Of a DNA stretch of 7,446 bases, positions 1-5,986 are shown one piece after another (the first letter of the stretch is position 1; each line of letters opens with the position of its first letter). Under the pieces are notes generated by a model. That model made no database searches, was not told the DNA's origin, and saw nothing but the letters and a program-made list of their open reading frames with translations. The DNA is from Nitrospirota bacterium. Its GTDB lineage: Bacteria; Nitrospirota; Nitrospiria; Nitrospirales; UBA8639. Made by a program: the position numbers and the translations under genes. The DNA is taken from contig QJYE01000285.1 of assembly GCA_003235785.1 (NCBI GenBank), forward strand, positions 1 through 7,446, given 5' to 3'.

Positions 1-386
1 GAAAATAAATCCAGGTGAACCCCGCGAAGGGCTGTATCATCCTTAAACTTCCATAGCCGGTGGAAGACGGTTTTGAGTTCTTTGTTGATGGTGTAGGCGT
101 GTTCAAACGCGGTCGTCGCCGATTGTTGCTCGGTAAATTCACAGAACGTGTTATGAAAGGCATGGAACTGGTTGTGTAAATTGTCGAGCCCTGGCGATTC
201 GCCTAGCTCCCCTTTAGCTTGAGGCACACTGGCTTCCATCATGGCCAGCAATGCAAGAGCCGTCTGTTTTCCAGTCTCACCTTTGGCTTGTGTGTAAAAT
301 TCATCTGCTTTGGGATGCATCAAACTGCTGCAACCGGAAAACAAGAGGACGCTTGATACGGCAAATAGGACAATAGCGTGTTTCAT
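1..386 (-). CDS. small lipoprotein of unknown function (3' end outside window)
   Basis: This frame is open from an ATG at 386 to the left edge, giving 128 residues with no stop, so the C-terminus is missing. The N-terminus is a classic lipoprotein signal: M-K-H, a hydrophobic stretch (residues 4-16), then F-S-G-C with Cys19 as the likely lipidated residue. Phe at -3 is a less common lipobox residue. The mature part is hydrophilic and probably helical, with many His, Glu and Lys (for example FHAFHNTF at about 74-81) and one more Cys at 82. I do not recognise a family. An AAGG ribosome-binding site lies 6 bases before the ATG. The start is 30 bases after the stop of the AAA+ ATPase gene on the same strand, so the two are probably co-transcribed. 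It likely sits on a membrane facing the periplasm, whereas the ATPase is cytoplasmic, so a direct partnership is not obvious. Confidence 0.8.
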   Translation of the reverse strand, partial: MKHAIVLFAVSSVLLFSGCSSLMHPKADEFYTQAKGETGKQTALALLAMMEASVPQAKGELGESPGLDNLHNQFHAFHNTFCEFTEQQSATTAFEHAYTINKELKTVFHRLWKFKDDTALRGVHLDLF

Positions 387-416
387 GGGAAACCTTTATT
401 TTTCGGGAAACAATCG

Positions 417-1229
417 CTAAAAAATGGCTTTAATGAGTTCCTGAATACTGCGTTGCATGTCGGTATCGTCGGTAATCGGGCGGGTAATAGAGGCGTCACA
501 GGCCCGGGCGGGTGCCACGCCCTGCTGAATCAACGTTCCTGCATAAATCAACAGTCGGGTGCTCACGCCTTCCTCGAGCCCATGGTTTCTCAAGTTCCGC
601 ACTTTTTCCCCTAATTTGACCAAGCGGGTTGCTATGTCGCGAGACACCTTGGCTTCATGCTCGACAATCTGAATCTCAATGTCTTTGGATGGATAGCCAA
701 ACTCAATGGCCATGAATCGCTGTTTGGTGCTTTGTTTTAAATCCTTCAGGACGCTTTGATACCCAGGGTTGTACGAAATGACCAACAAAAAGTCATCGAC
801 GGCTTGGATGAGTTGTCCTTTTTTCTCAATGGGTAAGAATCGTCGATCATCACTCAGGGGATGGATCAGGACCGTCGTATCTTTACGCGCTTCAACGACT
901 TCATCCAGATAGACAATGGCCCCATGTTTCACTCCCAGGGTCAGGGGTCCGTCGATCCAAAGGGTTTCCTCCCCTTTCAATAAATAGCGTCCAATTAAGT
1001 CCGACGCGGTGAGGTCCTCATGGCAGGCGACCGTGATCAGGGGGCGATTCAGCCGATGGGCCATATACTGGACAAACCGGGTTTTCCCACAGCCCGTGGG
1101 TCCTTTCAACATGACCGGCATCTTATTGGCTGCCCCCACGGTAAACAGATCAATTTCCCCGTTGACCTCCTGGTAAAACGGTTCCTCAGTTACCCGAAAT
1201 TGTTCGATACCAAATTCATGGCCCTTCAT
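417..1229 (-). CDS. CbbQ/NirQ/NorQ-type AAA+ ATPase (MoxR superfamily)
   Basis: This 270-residue protein has the usual length and near-consensus motifs of the CbbQ/NirQ/NorQ family. Walker A is GPTGCGKT (43-50), Walker B is AIVYLDE (104-110), sensor 1 is in ISYNPGYQS (Asn154), an arginine-finger candidate is in STKQRF (Arg171) and sensor 2 is in STRLL (Arg225). ACHEDLTASDLIGRYLL (69-85) and VVEARKDTT (111-119) are family signatures. Members are cytoplasmic hexameric remodelling ATPases that work with a VWA-domain protein: CbbQ-CbbO reactivates inhibited RuBisCO, and NorQ-NorD matures nitric oxide reductase. The target cannot be chosen from sequence because no RuBisCO, nor, nir or VWA gene is visible. 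The ATG has an AGGA site 7 bases upstream and a strong promoter further upstream. The lipoprotein gene follows directly. The family call is very secure; the subfamily is open. Confidence 0.93.
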   Translation of the reverse strand: MKGHEFGIEQFRVTEEPFYQEVNGEIDLFTVGAANKMPVMLKGPTGCGKTRFVQYMAHRLNRPLITVACHEDLTASDLIGRYLLKGEETLWIDGPLTLGVKHGAIVYLDEVVEARKDTTVLIHPLSDDRRFLPIEKKGQLIQAVDDFLLVISYNPGYQSVLKDLKQSTKQRFMAIEFGYPSKDIEIQIVEHEAKVSRDIATRLVKLGEKVRNLRNHGLEEGVSTRLLIYAGTLIQQGVAPARACDASITRPITDDTDMQRSIQELIKAIF

Positions 1230-1284
1230 AAATAAATCCTATCCCGGAATCAAATTCTCAATAATTGTGAGCACACACGATTCC

Positions 1285-1314
1285 ATTATACGGGTGTTAT
1301 TTCCGAGAGAACAA
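1285..1314 (-). promoter_or_regulatory. sigma70-like promoter for the AAA+ ATPase gene
   Basis: On the minus strand there is a perfect TATAAT at 1290-1285, preceded by an 18-base spacer and TTGTTC (1314-1309), which matches three of six positions of the -35 consensus. Transcription would start near 1278, leaving a leader of about 48 bases before the ATG at 1229. The site is in the 88-base gap after the DUF2156 gene, so the ATPase and lipoprotein genes need not depend on readthrough. No terminator is evident between the DUF2156 stop and this promoter. Confidence 0.55.
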
Positions 1315-1317
1315 CTG

Positions 1318-2298
1318 CTAGAGGTTACGGGTACTCAAGCCTGACGAAGGTTGCGCACGATAGTTGGCCACCAATTGACAGGGATGGTAGGCCCGTTTGG
1401 CTCGTATCACACTGGGAAGCCCGGAATCATCCATGGTATTGATACACGCATATTGCTGAAATTCACGGCAGAACTCCCGAAACAGATAGGGTGCGAGACC
1501 ATGGACTGACCGATCTGCGACTTCCAGTAGCACACAGAAAACGTCTTGAGAGCGGGGATATCCAAAGGCATAGGCTTTAATCGAGCCATCGACCCAGACG
1601 ACTCGACCCGTAAGGCCGAGTTCGCGATATTCTTGGAGGACGACCCTGTGTGCACTGGCCGCCTCTCGCACCTTCAGACGCGCTATTTCGGCGTGAGGTT
1701 CATCATGGGAAGTCGAGGTTTCTTCTTTTTGGTGAGCCCATCGGTGAAACAACGCCAGACACCCATCGCGGTCGATAATGCTATACGGGACTACACGACT
1801 GCGGTGCGTACGACAGAACCGGTTGTAGGCCGCACGTTGGGACTTGTAGGCACTGGCTTTCAACTGCACCAAGTCTTCAGTCCGGTAGAGATAATCCGAA
1901 TTGTTCGGTGTCAGGGAATACCCCCAAGGTTGGATGACTTCTTTGAGTGCTTCAGGAATGTTTTCAATTTTGGTGAACTGCGAGTTTGTATTACGGGTAT
2001 CCATAAAGGACATGACCTGGCTCAGGACTTCCTGTAATGAGCCCGAAGAAGGAGAACCTTCTCCTGGGTTCGGACCCAAGGGAGGTAGGGGCATAAACAG
2101 ATGGTCAGCATATTCGGCAAAGAGGCACCACCAGCCATCCACCTCGCTCCAGAAGTACCGAAACACGTCTTTCCACATGTAATGAGGCGCAAAGGCCCAG
2201 GTAGCGAGAGGGGGGTTGCCACCCTGAATGGTGGACGTCAGGCATTGCTGCATCCGCAATTGATCCTTAATGTGCAATGGATGGAGTATCAGAGACAT
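1318..2298 (-). CDS. DUF2156 protein (phosphatidylglycerol lysyltransferase C-terminal-like, GNAT fold)
   Basis: This 326-residue soluble protein has no signal peptide or membrane segments. It shows the hallmarks of the stand-alone DUF2156/LPG_synthase_C group. The N-terminal lobe has a TWAFAPHYMWKDVFRYFW-type segment (about 33-50). The middle has DYLYRTEDLVQLKASAYKSQR (about 134-154, counted roughly), and the C-terminal lobe has WVDGSIKAYAFGYP, a LLEVADRSVHGLAPYLFREF-like stretch, and a late INTMDDSGLPSVIRAKRAYHP motif. In MprF the related domain moves lysine from Lys-tRNA to phosphatidylglycerol. The soluble relatives are mostly uncharacterised acyl/aminoacyl-transferase-fold proteins. A Pro/Gly/Ser-rich segment (GPNPGEGSPSSG) interrupts the N-terminal lobe and is probably a loop. 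The ATG has AGGA only 3 bases upstream, which is short, but the family N-terminus (HPLHIKDQL) begins here, so I kept this start over the internal ATG at codon 16. The substrate is unknown. Confidence 0.85.
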   Translation of the reverse strand: MSLILHPLHIKDQLRMQQCLTSTIQGGNPPLATWAFAPHYMWKDVFRYFWSEVDGWWCLFAEYADHLFMPLPPLGPNPGEGSPSSGSLQEVLSQVMSFMDTRNTNSQFTKIENIPEALKEVIQPWGYSLTPNNSDYLYRTEDLVQLKASAYKSQRAAYNRFCRTHRSRVVPYSIIDRDGCLALFHRWAHQKEETSTSHDEPHAEIARLKVREAASAHRVVLQEYRELGLTGRVVWVDGSIKAYAFGYPRSQDVFCVLLEVADRSVHGLAPYLFREFCREFQQYACINTMDDSGLPSVIRAKRAYHPCQLVANYRAQPSSGLSTRNL

Positions 2299-2394
2299 GA
2301 ATCCTAACGGGTGAGTGCAAGCTCGGTTGACGAAACGTTATGCGTGAGTTGGCCTGCGAAATCGCCATTCTCTCTTGGTCTGTGGTTTTAGTTA

Positions 2395-2420
2395 CCCTTC
2401 GACAGCCTCAAGGTGAACGG
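2395..2420. repeat. REP-like palindromic fragment
   Basis: The stretch begins CCCTTCGACAGCCTCAAGG and ends GTGAACGG. From memory it closely resembles a short palindromic repeat (CCCTTCGACAAGCTCAGGG followed by an AACGG tail) scattered through the intergenic DNA of many bacteria. The stem here is CCTT (2396-2399) with AAGG (2410-2413). It appears as a single degenerate half element, and I see no second copy in the window. Confidence 0.4.
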
Positions 2421-2528
2421 AGGAGGTTGTTTGATAAGTCTGTTAAGCAGCGAAACAATACAGTGCTATCTTGAACATGCAGGCATGATCGCCACATGAC
2501 CGTATTTATACGCGATCTTGTGTTGTCT

Positions 2529-2570
2529 GGGGAAGAGTGACGATTGGAAAGCTTCCCCTCGCTGGGGAGG
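2529..2570. repeat. two mutually exclusive hairpins sharing one arm
   Basis: GGGGAAG (2529-2535) is perfectly complementary to CTTCCCC (2552-2558) across a 16-base loop. The same CTTCCCC can also pair with GGGGAGG (2564-2570) across a 5-base loop, with one G-U wobble. Only one stem can form at a time, which is the geometry of an attenuator switch. No T-run follows, so it is not an obvious intrinsic terminator. It may equally be the remains of an interspersed palindrome. Confidence 0.4.
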
Positions 2571-2681
2571 TGAAATTTTCATCGGCGCCCTCAAGCATTT
2601 TATCTTGTCTGGTTTGAAAAAGGCATGTTACGATCCTGAGCCTATGCCACGATTTGCAACAAAGGCTCTTGCCTGTCCCTG

Positions 2682-2703
2682 ACCCCTTCGTAATCGAGGG
2701 GGT
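2682..2703. repeat. 9-bp hairpin with TAAT loop
   Basis: ACCCCTTCG (2682-2690) pairs with CGAGGGGGT (2695-2703) over nine positions, eight Watson-Crick and one G-U, closing a TAAT loop. Neither strand has a T-run after it, so a terminator is unlikely. Its right arm is a purine-rich ribosome-binding-like sequence just before an ATG at 2708. Confidence 0.5.
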
Positions 2704-2866
2704 GATTATGCACATCACATCTTTTTCCTCCGCCGTTTTCAGTCAAGGAATTCAGTGTGTGGCGTACTTCGCTATCAGTGGTCGTTCGTGCGGCCTGGGC
2801 TTATGTTGGCATCATGAGCGCGTGGCTTAGCCAAAACTTCCTATCCTTAACCAGGAACATTCTCTA

Positions 2867-4255
2867 GTGGCATGTCCGCCTTACAAAATTTTTCGCGAAA
2901 ATCTGCTTCAGGATGGGCTGTTTGTGGACGGAAAAGAAGATAATTGGCGCATTGCCTGTCATCCTTTTGTGCTTTCAATTCAGCAGGCGACATTTCTGGA
3001 GACACTTGGCCAGCATCTTTTAGCGTTTTATACCGCACTGAACCGGTTGTATTTTGAGAGTCTCAAGGGTACACAACCCACCTGGGTTCATGAATATTTC
3101 GATATGGGCAAACCAGCCGACCTGCTGGAATTCGCCAGGATGAATCGCTTTAAAAATCATGTGCCCGGGGTGATTCGCCCTGATCTGATTCCGACCGAAT
3201 CCGGTATGGCGTTGACAGAGCTCGACTCGGTGCCGGGCGGAATCGGCTTAACCGGCAGTTTGAGCCACATGTATGCTCAACAGGGAGCGTCGGTATGGCC
3301 CAGTTCCAACGGCCTGATTGAAAATTTTTCCCACATGCTGAAAGGAGCCATCAAGGGCAAACCCTACAGTATGGCCATGGTGGTCTCTGATGAAGCGGAT
3401 GCCTATCGCGCAGAAATGCAGTGGGTGGCGACACAACTGTCTCAGGAGGGATGGGAAGCCTATTGCGTCCATCCTCGGGATATTCGATTTACGGAAGAAG
3501 GGCTCTTTGTTCAAAAGGAAGGGCACGATCATCCGGTTTCCTTGATCTACCGGTTTTTCGAGTTGTTTGACCTAAAGAATATTCCCAAAGGGGAGTTGAT
3601 CATCTACAGTGCCAAAAAGGGTCGAGCCGTGGTAACGCCTCCGTATAAGCCCTGGATGGAAGAAAAGTTGGCCTTGGCCTTGATTCATCATCCGATGTTG
3701 TCGCCATTTTGGGAAAAGGCGCTTTCGTCGGAATCAATGGAATGCCTTCAGGCCATTACGCCGCCTACTTGGATCTTGGATCCTAGGGCTCTTCCTCCCA
3801 CCGCCGTCATTCCTGGATTACGGCATCGGAATCATGCGGTGTCCAACTGGGATTGGTTGGGAGATGCCACGCAAAAAGAACGGCAGTATGTTATTAAGGT
3901 TTCAGGATTTTCTGAATTGGCCTGGGGAAGTCGTGGGGTCTCGATTGGCCATGATATGTCGCAGCAAGAATGGAAGAAGACCCTCTCTCAGGCCTTGGAT
4001 TTATTCCACACAACACCTTCAATTCTTCAAGCATTTCACAAGGGACGAGTGGTTGTGGTTGAATATTTTGATGGGCAGTCGAGTACGGGAATCCCTATGG
4101 AAGGGCGGGTACGGTTGTCTCCCTATTATTTTGTGGTGGAGGGTCAGGCCGAATTAGGCGGGGTTTTAGCCACGATCTGTCCCAAAGATAAAAAGATTAT
4201 CCATGGAATGCGGGATGCCGTGATGGCACCTTGTGCAGTGGCCCAAGAGTCATGA
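2867..4255 (+). CDS. ATP-grasp-like ligase-fold protein of unknown substrate
   Basis: This 462-residue soluble protein is opened by GTG. There is an in-frame TAG at 2828 and no ATG between, and AGGA at 2853-2856 lies 10 bases upstream. I do not recognise a named family, but the motif order is that of ATP-grasp enzymes close to the glutathionylspermidine-synthase-like or circularly permuted groups. RPDLI (104-108) is followed by G-x-ALTELDSVPGG (113-125), like the substrate-lobe R-x-D and E-x-N/D motifs. YRFFELFD (228-235), PPYKPWMEEK (258-267), the nucleotide-binding strand YVIK (341-344), GSRGVSIG (354-361), VVVEYF (396-401) and a C-terminal RLSPYYFVVEGQAELGG (about 415-432) complete the pattern. 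Such enzymes join a carboxylate to an amine or thiol using ATP, with an acylphosphate intermediate. The substrate is unknown. The gene stands alone between two non-coding regions, divergent from the DUF2156 gene. Confidence 0.75.
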   Translation: MACPPYKIFRENLLQDGLFVDGKEDNWRIACHPFVLSIQQATFLETLGQHLLAFYTALNRLYFESLKGTQPTWVHEYFDMGKPADLLEFARMNRFKNHVPGVIRPDLIPTESGMALTELDSVPGGIGLTGSLSHMYAQQGASVWPSSNGLIENFSHMLKGAIKGKPYSMAMVVSDEADAYRAEMQWVATQLSQEGWEAYCVHPRDIRFTEEGLFVQKEGHDHPVSLIYRFFELFDLKNIPKGELIIYSAKKGRAVVTPPYKPWMEEKLALALIHHPMLSPFWEKALSSESMECLQAITPPTWILDPRALPPTAVIPGLRHRNHAVSNWDWLGDATQKERQYVIKVSGFSELAWGSRGVSIGHDMSQQEWKKTLSQALDLFHTTPSILQAFHKGRVVVVEYFDGQSSTGIPMEGRVRLSPYYFVVEGQAELGGVLATICPKDKKIIHGMRDAVMAPCAVAQES

Positions 4256-4328
4256 TAATGAGAGTGTTGAATAATAATAATTTTCAAGGGCTTATAGGCT
4301 CACAGGCATGTTGCATATCAGAGGCCTC

Positions 4329-4484
4329 GGGGCGGTTCAAAAAAGTTCGTCCAGCAAGGCCGCAGTCATGTTTGCGCGCGGAGCGTACTTTCAGTACGTG
4401 AGCACGGAAACATGGCGACCTGCCTGCGCGAAGCCGCTCCGGCGAAGGCAGGGAACGCCGCTGGGGGCTTTTTTCAACCGCCCC
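4329..4484. repeat. 156-bp interspersed palindromic element (Nitrospira-type repeat)
   Basis: The ends are 17-bp inverted repeats with one mismatch: GGGGCGGTTCAAAAAAG (4329-4345) and CTTTTTTCAACCGCCCC (4468-4484). A CCAGC/GCTGG pair lies just inside. Nearer the centre CATGTTT (4367-4373) pairs with AAACATG (4408-4414), and the core is CGTACT-TTC-AGTACG (4384-4398). The whole can fold as one long interrupted cruciform. The text GTTCGTCCAGCAAGGCCGCAG-like and the GTAC core resemble repeats I remember from Nitrospira genomes. There is no ORF, so it is non-autonomous. The T6 tracts within both arms could let it stop transcription in either direction, which would insulate the downstream operon. 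Confidence 0.75.
4419..4452. repeat. 34-bp palindrome nested in the larger element
   Basis: CCTGCCT (4419-4425) and AGGCAGG (4446-4452) form a perfect 7-bp outer stem. GCCG (4433-4436) and CGGC (4440-4443) form an inner stem with a CTC loop. The right half of the host element is about 31 bases longer than its left half, close to the length of this unit, which suggests a later insertion into one arm. Confidence 0.6.
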
Positions 4485-4525
4485 GTAATGGGCAATTAGT
4501 GAAACAGACGCCGATCAAATGAGAC

Positions 4526-4534
4526 TGGTACAAT
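4526..4534 (+). promoter_or_regulatory. possible extended -10 promoter of the redox-kamA-dcd operon
   Basis: TGGTACAAT fits an extended -10 (TGn followed by a five-of-six match to TATAAT). No clear -35 lies 16-18 bases upstream, as expected for extended -10 promoters. Transcription would start near 4541, only about 24 bases before the ATG at 4565. The site is just right of the palindromic element. Confidence 0.35.
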
Positions 4535-4564
4535 AAATCAAGCGAAATTTCACGATTCTGAACA

Positions 4565-4858
4565 ATGATGAAGCTTTATCACACAGCATGGTGTCCGGAA
4601 TGTGAAGTGGTTCGCCAAAAGTTGGCGAAGCAGGGTCTCGCATACGAAGATGAAATCGTGCCTGATGTCCGGCCCCTTCGAACATCCGTCTATGAAGCGT
4701 CTGGGCAATATTTTGTTCCAGTGTTGGTTGACGGGGAGATCGTCTTGACCGAGACGGAAGAGATTCTGGAATACCTCGACACCTACCCCTCGAATGGGCA
4801 TGAATCTGGTGCAGCCTCCAACCCACCCCTCAATTCGCAAGATGAAAGGAAGGACTAA
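4565..4858 (+). CDS. glutaredoxin/GST N-terminal-like thioredoxin-fold protein
   Basis: This 97-residue protein is a single compact thioredoxin-fold domain followed by a polar tail (about 75-97). MKLYHTAWCPEC (2-13) is the first strand plus a CxxC redox centre, Cys10 and Cys13. FVPVLVDGE (50-58) contains the cis-proline (Pro52), and LTETEEILEYLD (61-72) is the glutathione-contacting turn and helix typical of GST N-terminal and glutaredoxin domains. It should reduce disulfides or handle glutathione mixtures in the cytoplasm; the partner is unknown. Two ATGs are adjacent (4565 and 4568), and no clear Shine-Dalgarno precedes either, so the start could be either one or a leaderless-like short leader. 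It ends 3 bases before kamA and is almost surely co-transcribed with it. CPEC differs from the common CPYC centre. Confidence 0.88.
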   Translation: MMKLYHTAWCPECEVVRQKLAKQGLAYEDEIVPDVRPLRTSVYEASGQYFVPVLVDGEIVLTETEEILEYLDTYPSNGHESGAASNPPLNSQDERKD

Positions 4859-4861
4859 GTT

Positions 4862-5986
4862 ATGGAGGATTGGAAAAAAGTTCTCGCACGAAGTATCACC
4901 AAACCCAAGGACTTGGCCAAGCAGTTAGGCGTCGATGAAAAAGAAATCGCAGATATTGTTGGCCCCTACCCGATGCGAATTACGCCGACCGTCCTGGCGA
5001 CGATCAAAGAAAAAGGCGATGCGATTTGGAAACAGGTCGTACCAGAGAGCATTGAATTGGACGACATTGATGCTCAGGATGACCCGCTTGAGGAAGATAC
5101 TGATAGTCCCGTCCCCCATTTAGTACACCGGTATCCAGACCGGGTGCTGCTCATGGTGACCAATCAATGCCCGATTTATTGCCGGTTTTGTACCCGCAAA
5201 CGATTGGTAGGAAAGCCTGGTTTTCTGAAGAAGGGTGAGTTGGATCAGGCAGTCGCCTATTTGAGGGAACATACCGAAGTACGGGATGTCATCTTATCCG
5301 GGGGTGATCCGTTACTCCTGCCTGATCATTTAATCGAACGAATTCTCAAGGCCCTTCGGTCCATCCCTCATTTGGAATTGATTCGATTCGGGACCCGGGT
5401 GCCTGGGACCCTTCCAGAACGAATTACTCCGGAATTATGTGAAATCGTCAAGCAGTACCATCCCATTTATATGAATTTGCATTTTAACCATCCGGATGAG
5501 TTAACGCCGGAAGTGAAGGAAGCCTGTGGGCGTTTAGCGGATGCGGGAATCCCTTTGGGGGCACAAACGGTATTGCTCAAAGGAGTCAACGATGACCCCG
5601 ACATCATGAAACGCCTCATGCATCAATTGCTTCTTGCCCGAATCAAGCCCTATTACTTGTATATGGCGGATCTCACCAAAGGCACCAATCATTTTCGAAC
5701 GACCGTAGAAACCGGTTTACGAATTATCCAGGCGCTTCAGGGCCACACGAGTGGCATGGCGGTTCCACATTTTGTGATTGATGCCCCGGGCGGCGGTGGG
5801 AAAATCCCGTTATTGCCGAATGAATATCTGTTAAATTTGGATGACGAGGGGGCGGTGCTCAAAAATTTCGAAAATAAAACCTATCATTACCCCCAACCCT
5901 CAACGACTGATAAAAAAGAATTGCCGATGGTGAACACATCCGCTTCGCGTGATATGTGTAGTGCCGGGGCGATGGATGATCATTGA
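4862..5986 (+). CDS. kamA: lysine 2,3-aminomutase, radical SAM and PLP dependent
   Basis: The enzyme should convert L-lysine to L-beta-lysine using a 5'-deoxyadenosyl radical and PLP. The radical SAM cluster motif is CPIYCRFC (Cys103, Cys107, Cys110) and SGGDP (146-150) is the SAM-binding motif. PGGGGK (309-314) carries the PLP lysine Lys314. Asp270 (in MADLTKGTNHFRT) and Asp307 (in VIDAPGGGG) match the two aspartates that hold the lysine side-chain amine in clostridial aminomutase. The 374-residue length is a little shorter than the clostridial enzyme. The N-terminus (DWKKVLARSITKPKDLAKQL) recalls EpmB, but EpmB of E. coli as I remember it lacks the PGGGGK motif seen here. GAAGGA lies 7 bases before the ATG. 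Its stop overlaps the next gene's ATG by one base. Beta-lysine is used as an osmolyte after acetylation by AblB or to modify EF-P; neither partner gene is in the window. Confidence 0.93.
   Translation: MEDWKKVLARSITKPKDLAKQLGVDEKEIADIVGPYPMRITPTVLATIKEKGDAIWKQVVPESIELDDIDAQDDPLEEDTDSPVPHLVHRYPDRVLLMVTNQCPIYCRFCTRKRLVGKPGFLKKGELDQAVAYLREHTEVRDVILSGGDPLLLPDHLIERILKALRSIPHLELIRFGTRVPGTLPERITPELCEIVKQYHPIYMNLHFNHPDELTPEVKEACGRLADAGIPLGAQTVLLKGVNDDPDIMKRLMHQLLLARIKPYYLYMADLTKGTNHFRTTVETGLRIIQALQGHTSGMAVPHFVIDAPGGGGKIPLLPNEYLLNLDDEGAVLKNFENKTYHYPQPSTTDKKELPMVNTSASRDMCSAGAMDDH

Larger units (their letters stand above)
2299..2866. other. 568-base non-coding region between divergent genes
   Basis: I find no convincing protein gene, tRNA or recognised riboswitch here. 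It should hold the promoters for the leftward DUF2156 gene and the rightward ATP-grasp-like gene, but I could not pick a persuasive -35/-10 pair for either. What it does hold, listed separately, is a REP-like fragment (2395-2420), two competing G/C-run hairpins (2529-2570) and a 9-bp hairpin with a tetraloop (2682-2703). There is also a 6-bp inverted repeat GAGCCT/AGGCTC (2638-2643 and 2663-2668) and a short palindrome around the TTTA at 2501-2512. A 40-codon ORF at 2708-2830 is discussed under findings. Confidence 0.7.
4256..4564. other. 309-base non-coding region holding a palindromic element
   Basis: No protein gene is supported. Half of the region is the 156-bp palindromic element at 4329-4484. 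The left flank (4256-4328) is AT-rich at first and ends in the perfect 8-bp palindrome GAGGCCTC (4321-4328). The right flank (4485-4564) holds a possible extended -10 promoter for the downstream operon. A 63-codon ORF across the element is an accident of its sequence. Confidence 0.7.

Noticed and set aside
1240..1270. Operator-like palindrome before the ATPase gene
   Set aside because: Only short, weak symmetry (GAAT-CAA-ATTC) is present, too little to support a regulator site.
1546..2037. 163-codon plus-strand ORF
   Set aside because: It is antisense to the well-supported DUF2156 gene and shows no family features.
2327..2355. TTGACG as a -35 box
   Set aside because: No acceptable -10 follows at 16-18 bases.
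2506..2718. 70-codon minus-strand ORF in the intergenic region
   Set aside because: No ribosome-binding site, no recognisable motif, and it runs through three hairpins.
4468..4484. Classical intrinsic terminator at the T6 run
   Set aside because: The T-run is itself paired within the inverted repeat, so termination is only possible, and the stretch is recorded as part of the repeat.
4308..4499. 63-codon plus-strand ORF
   Set aside because: It lies across the palindromic element, has no ribosome-binding site and its translation looks random.
5983..5985. TTG as the dcd start
   Set aside because: The next codon is ATG and overlaps the kamA stop in the usual TGATG form, so ATG is preferred.
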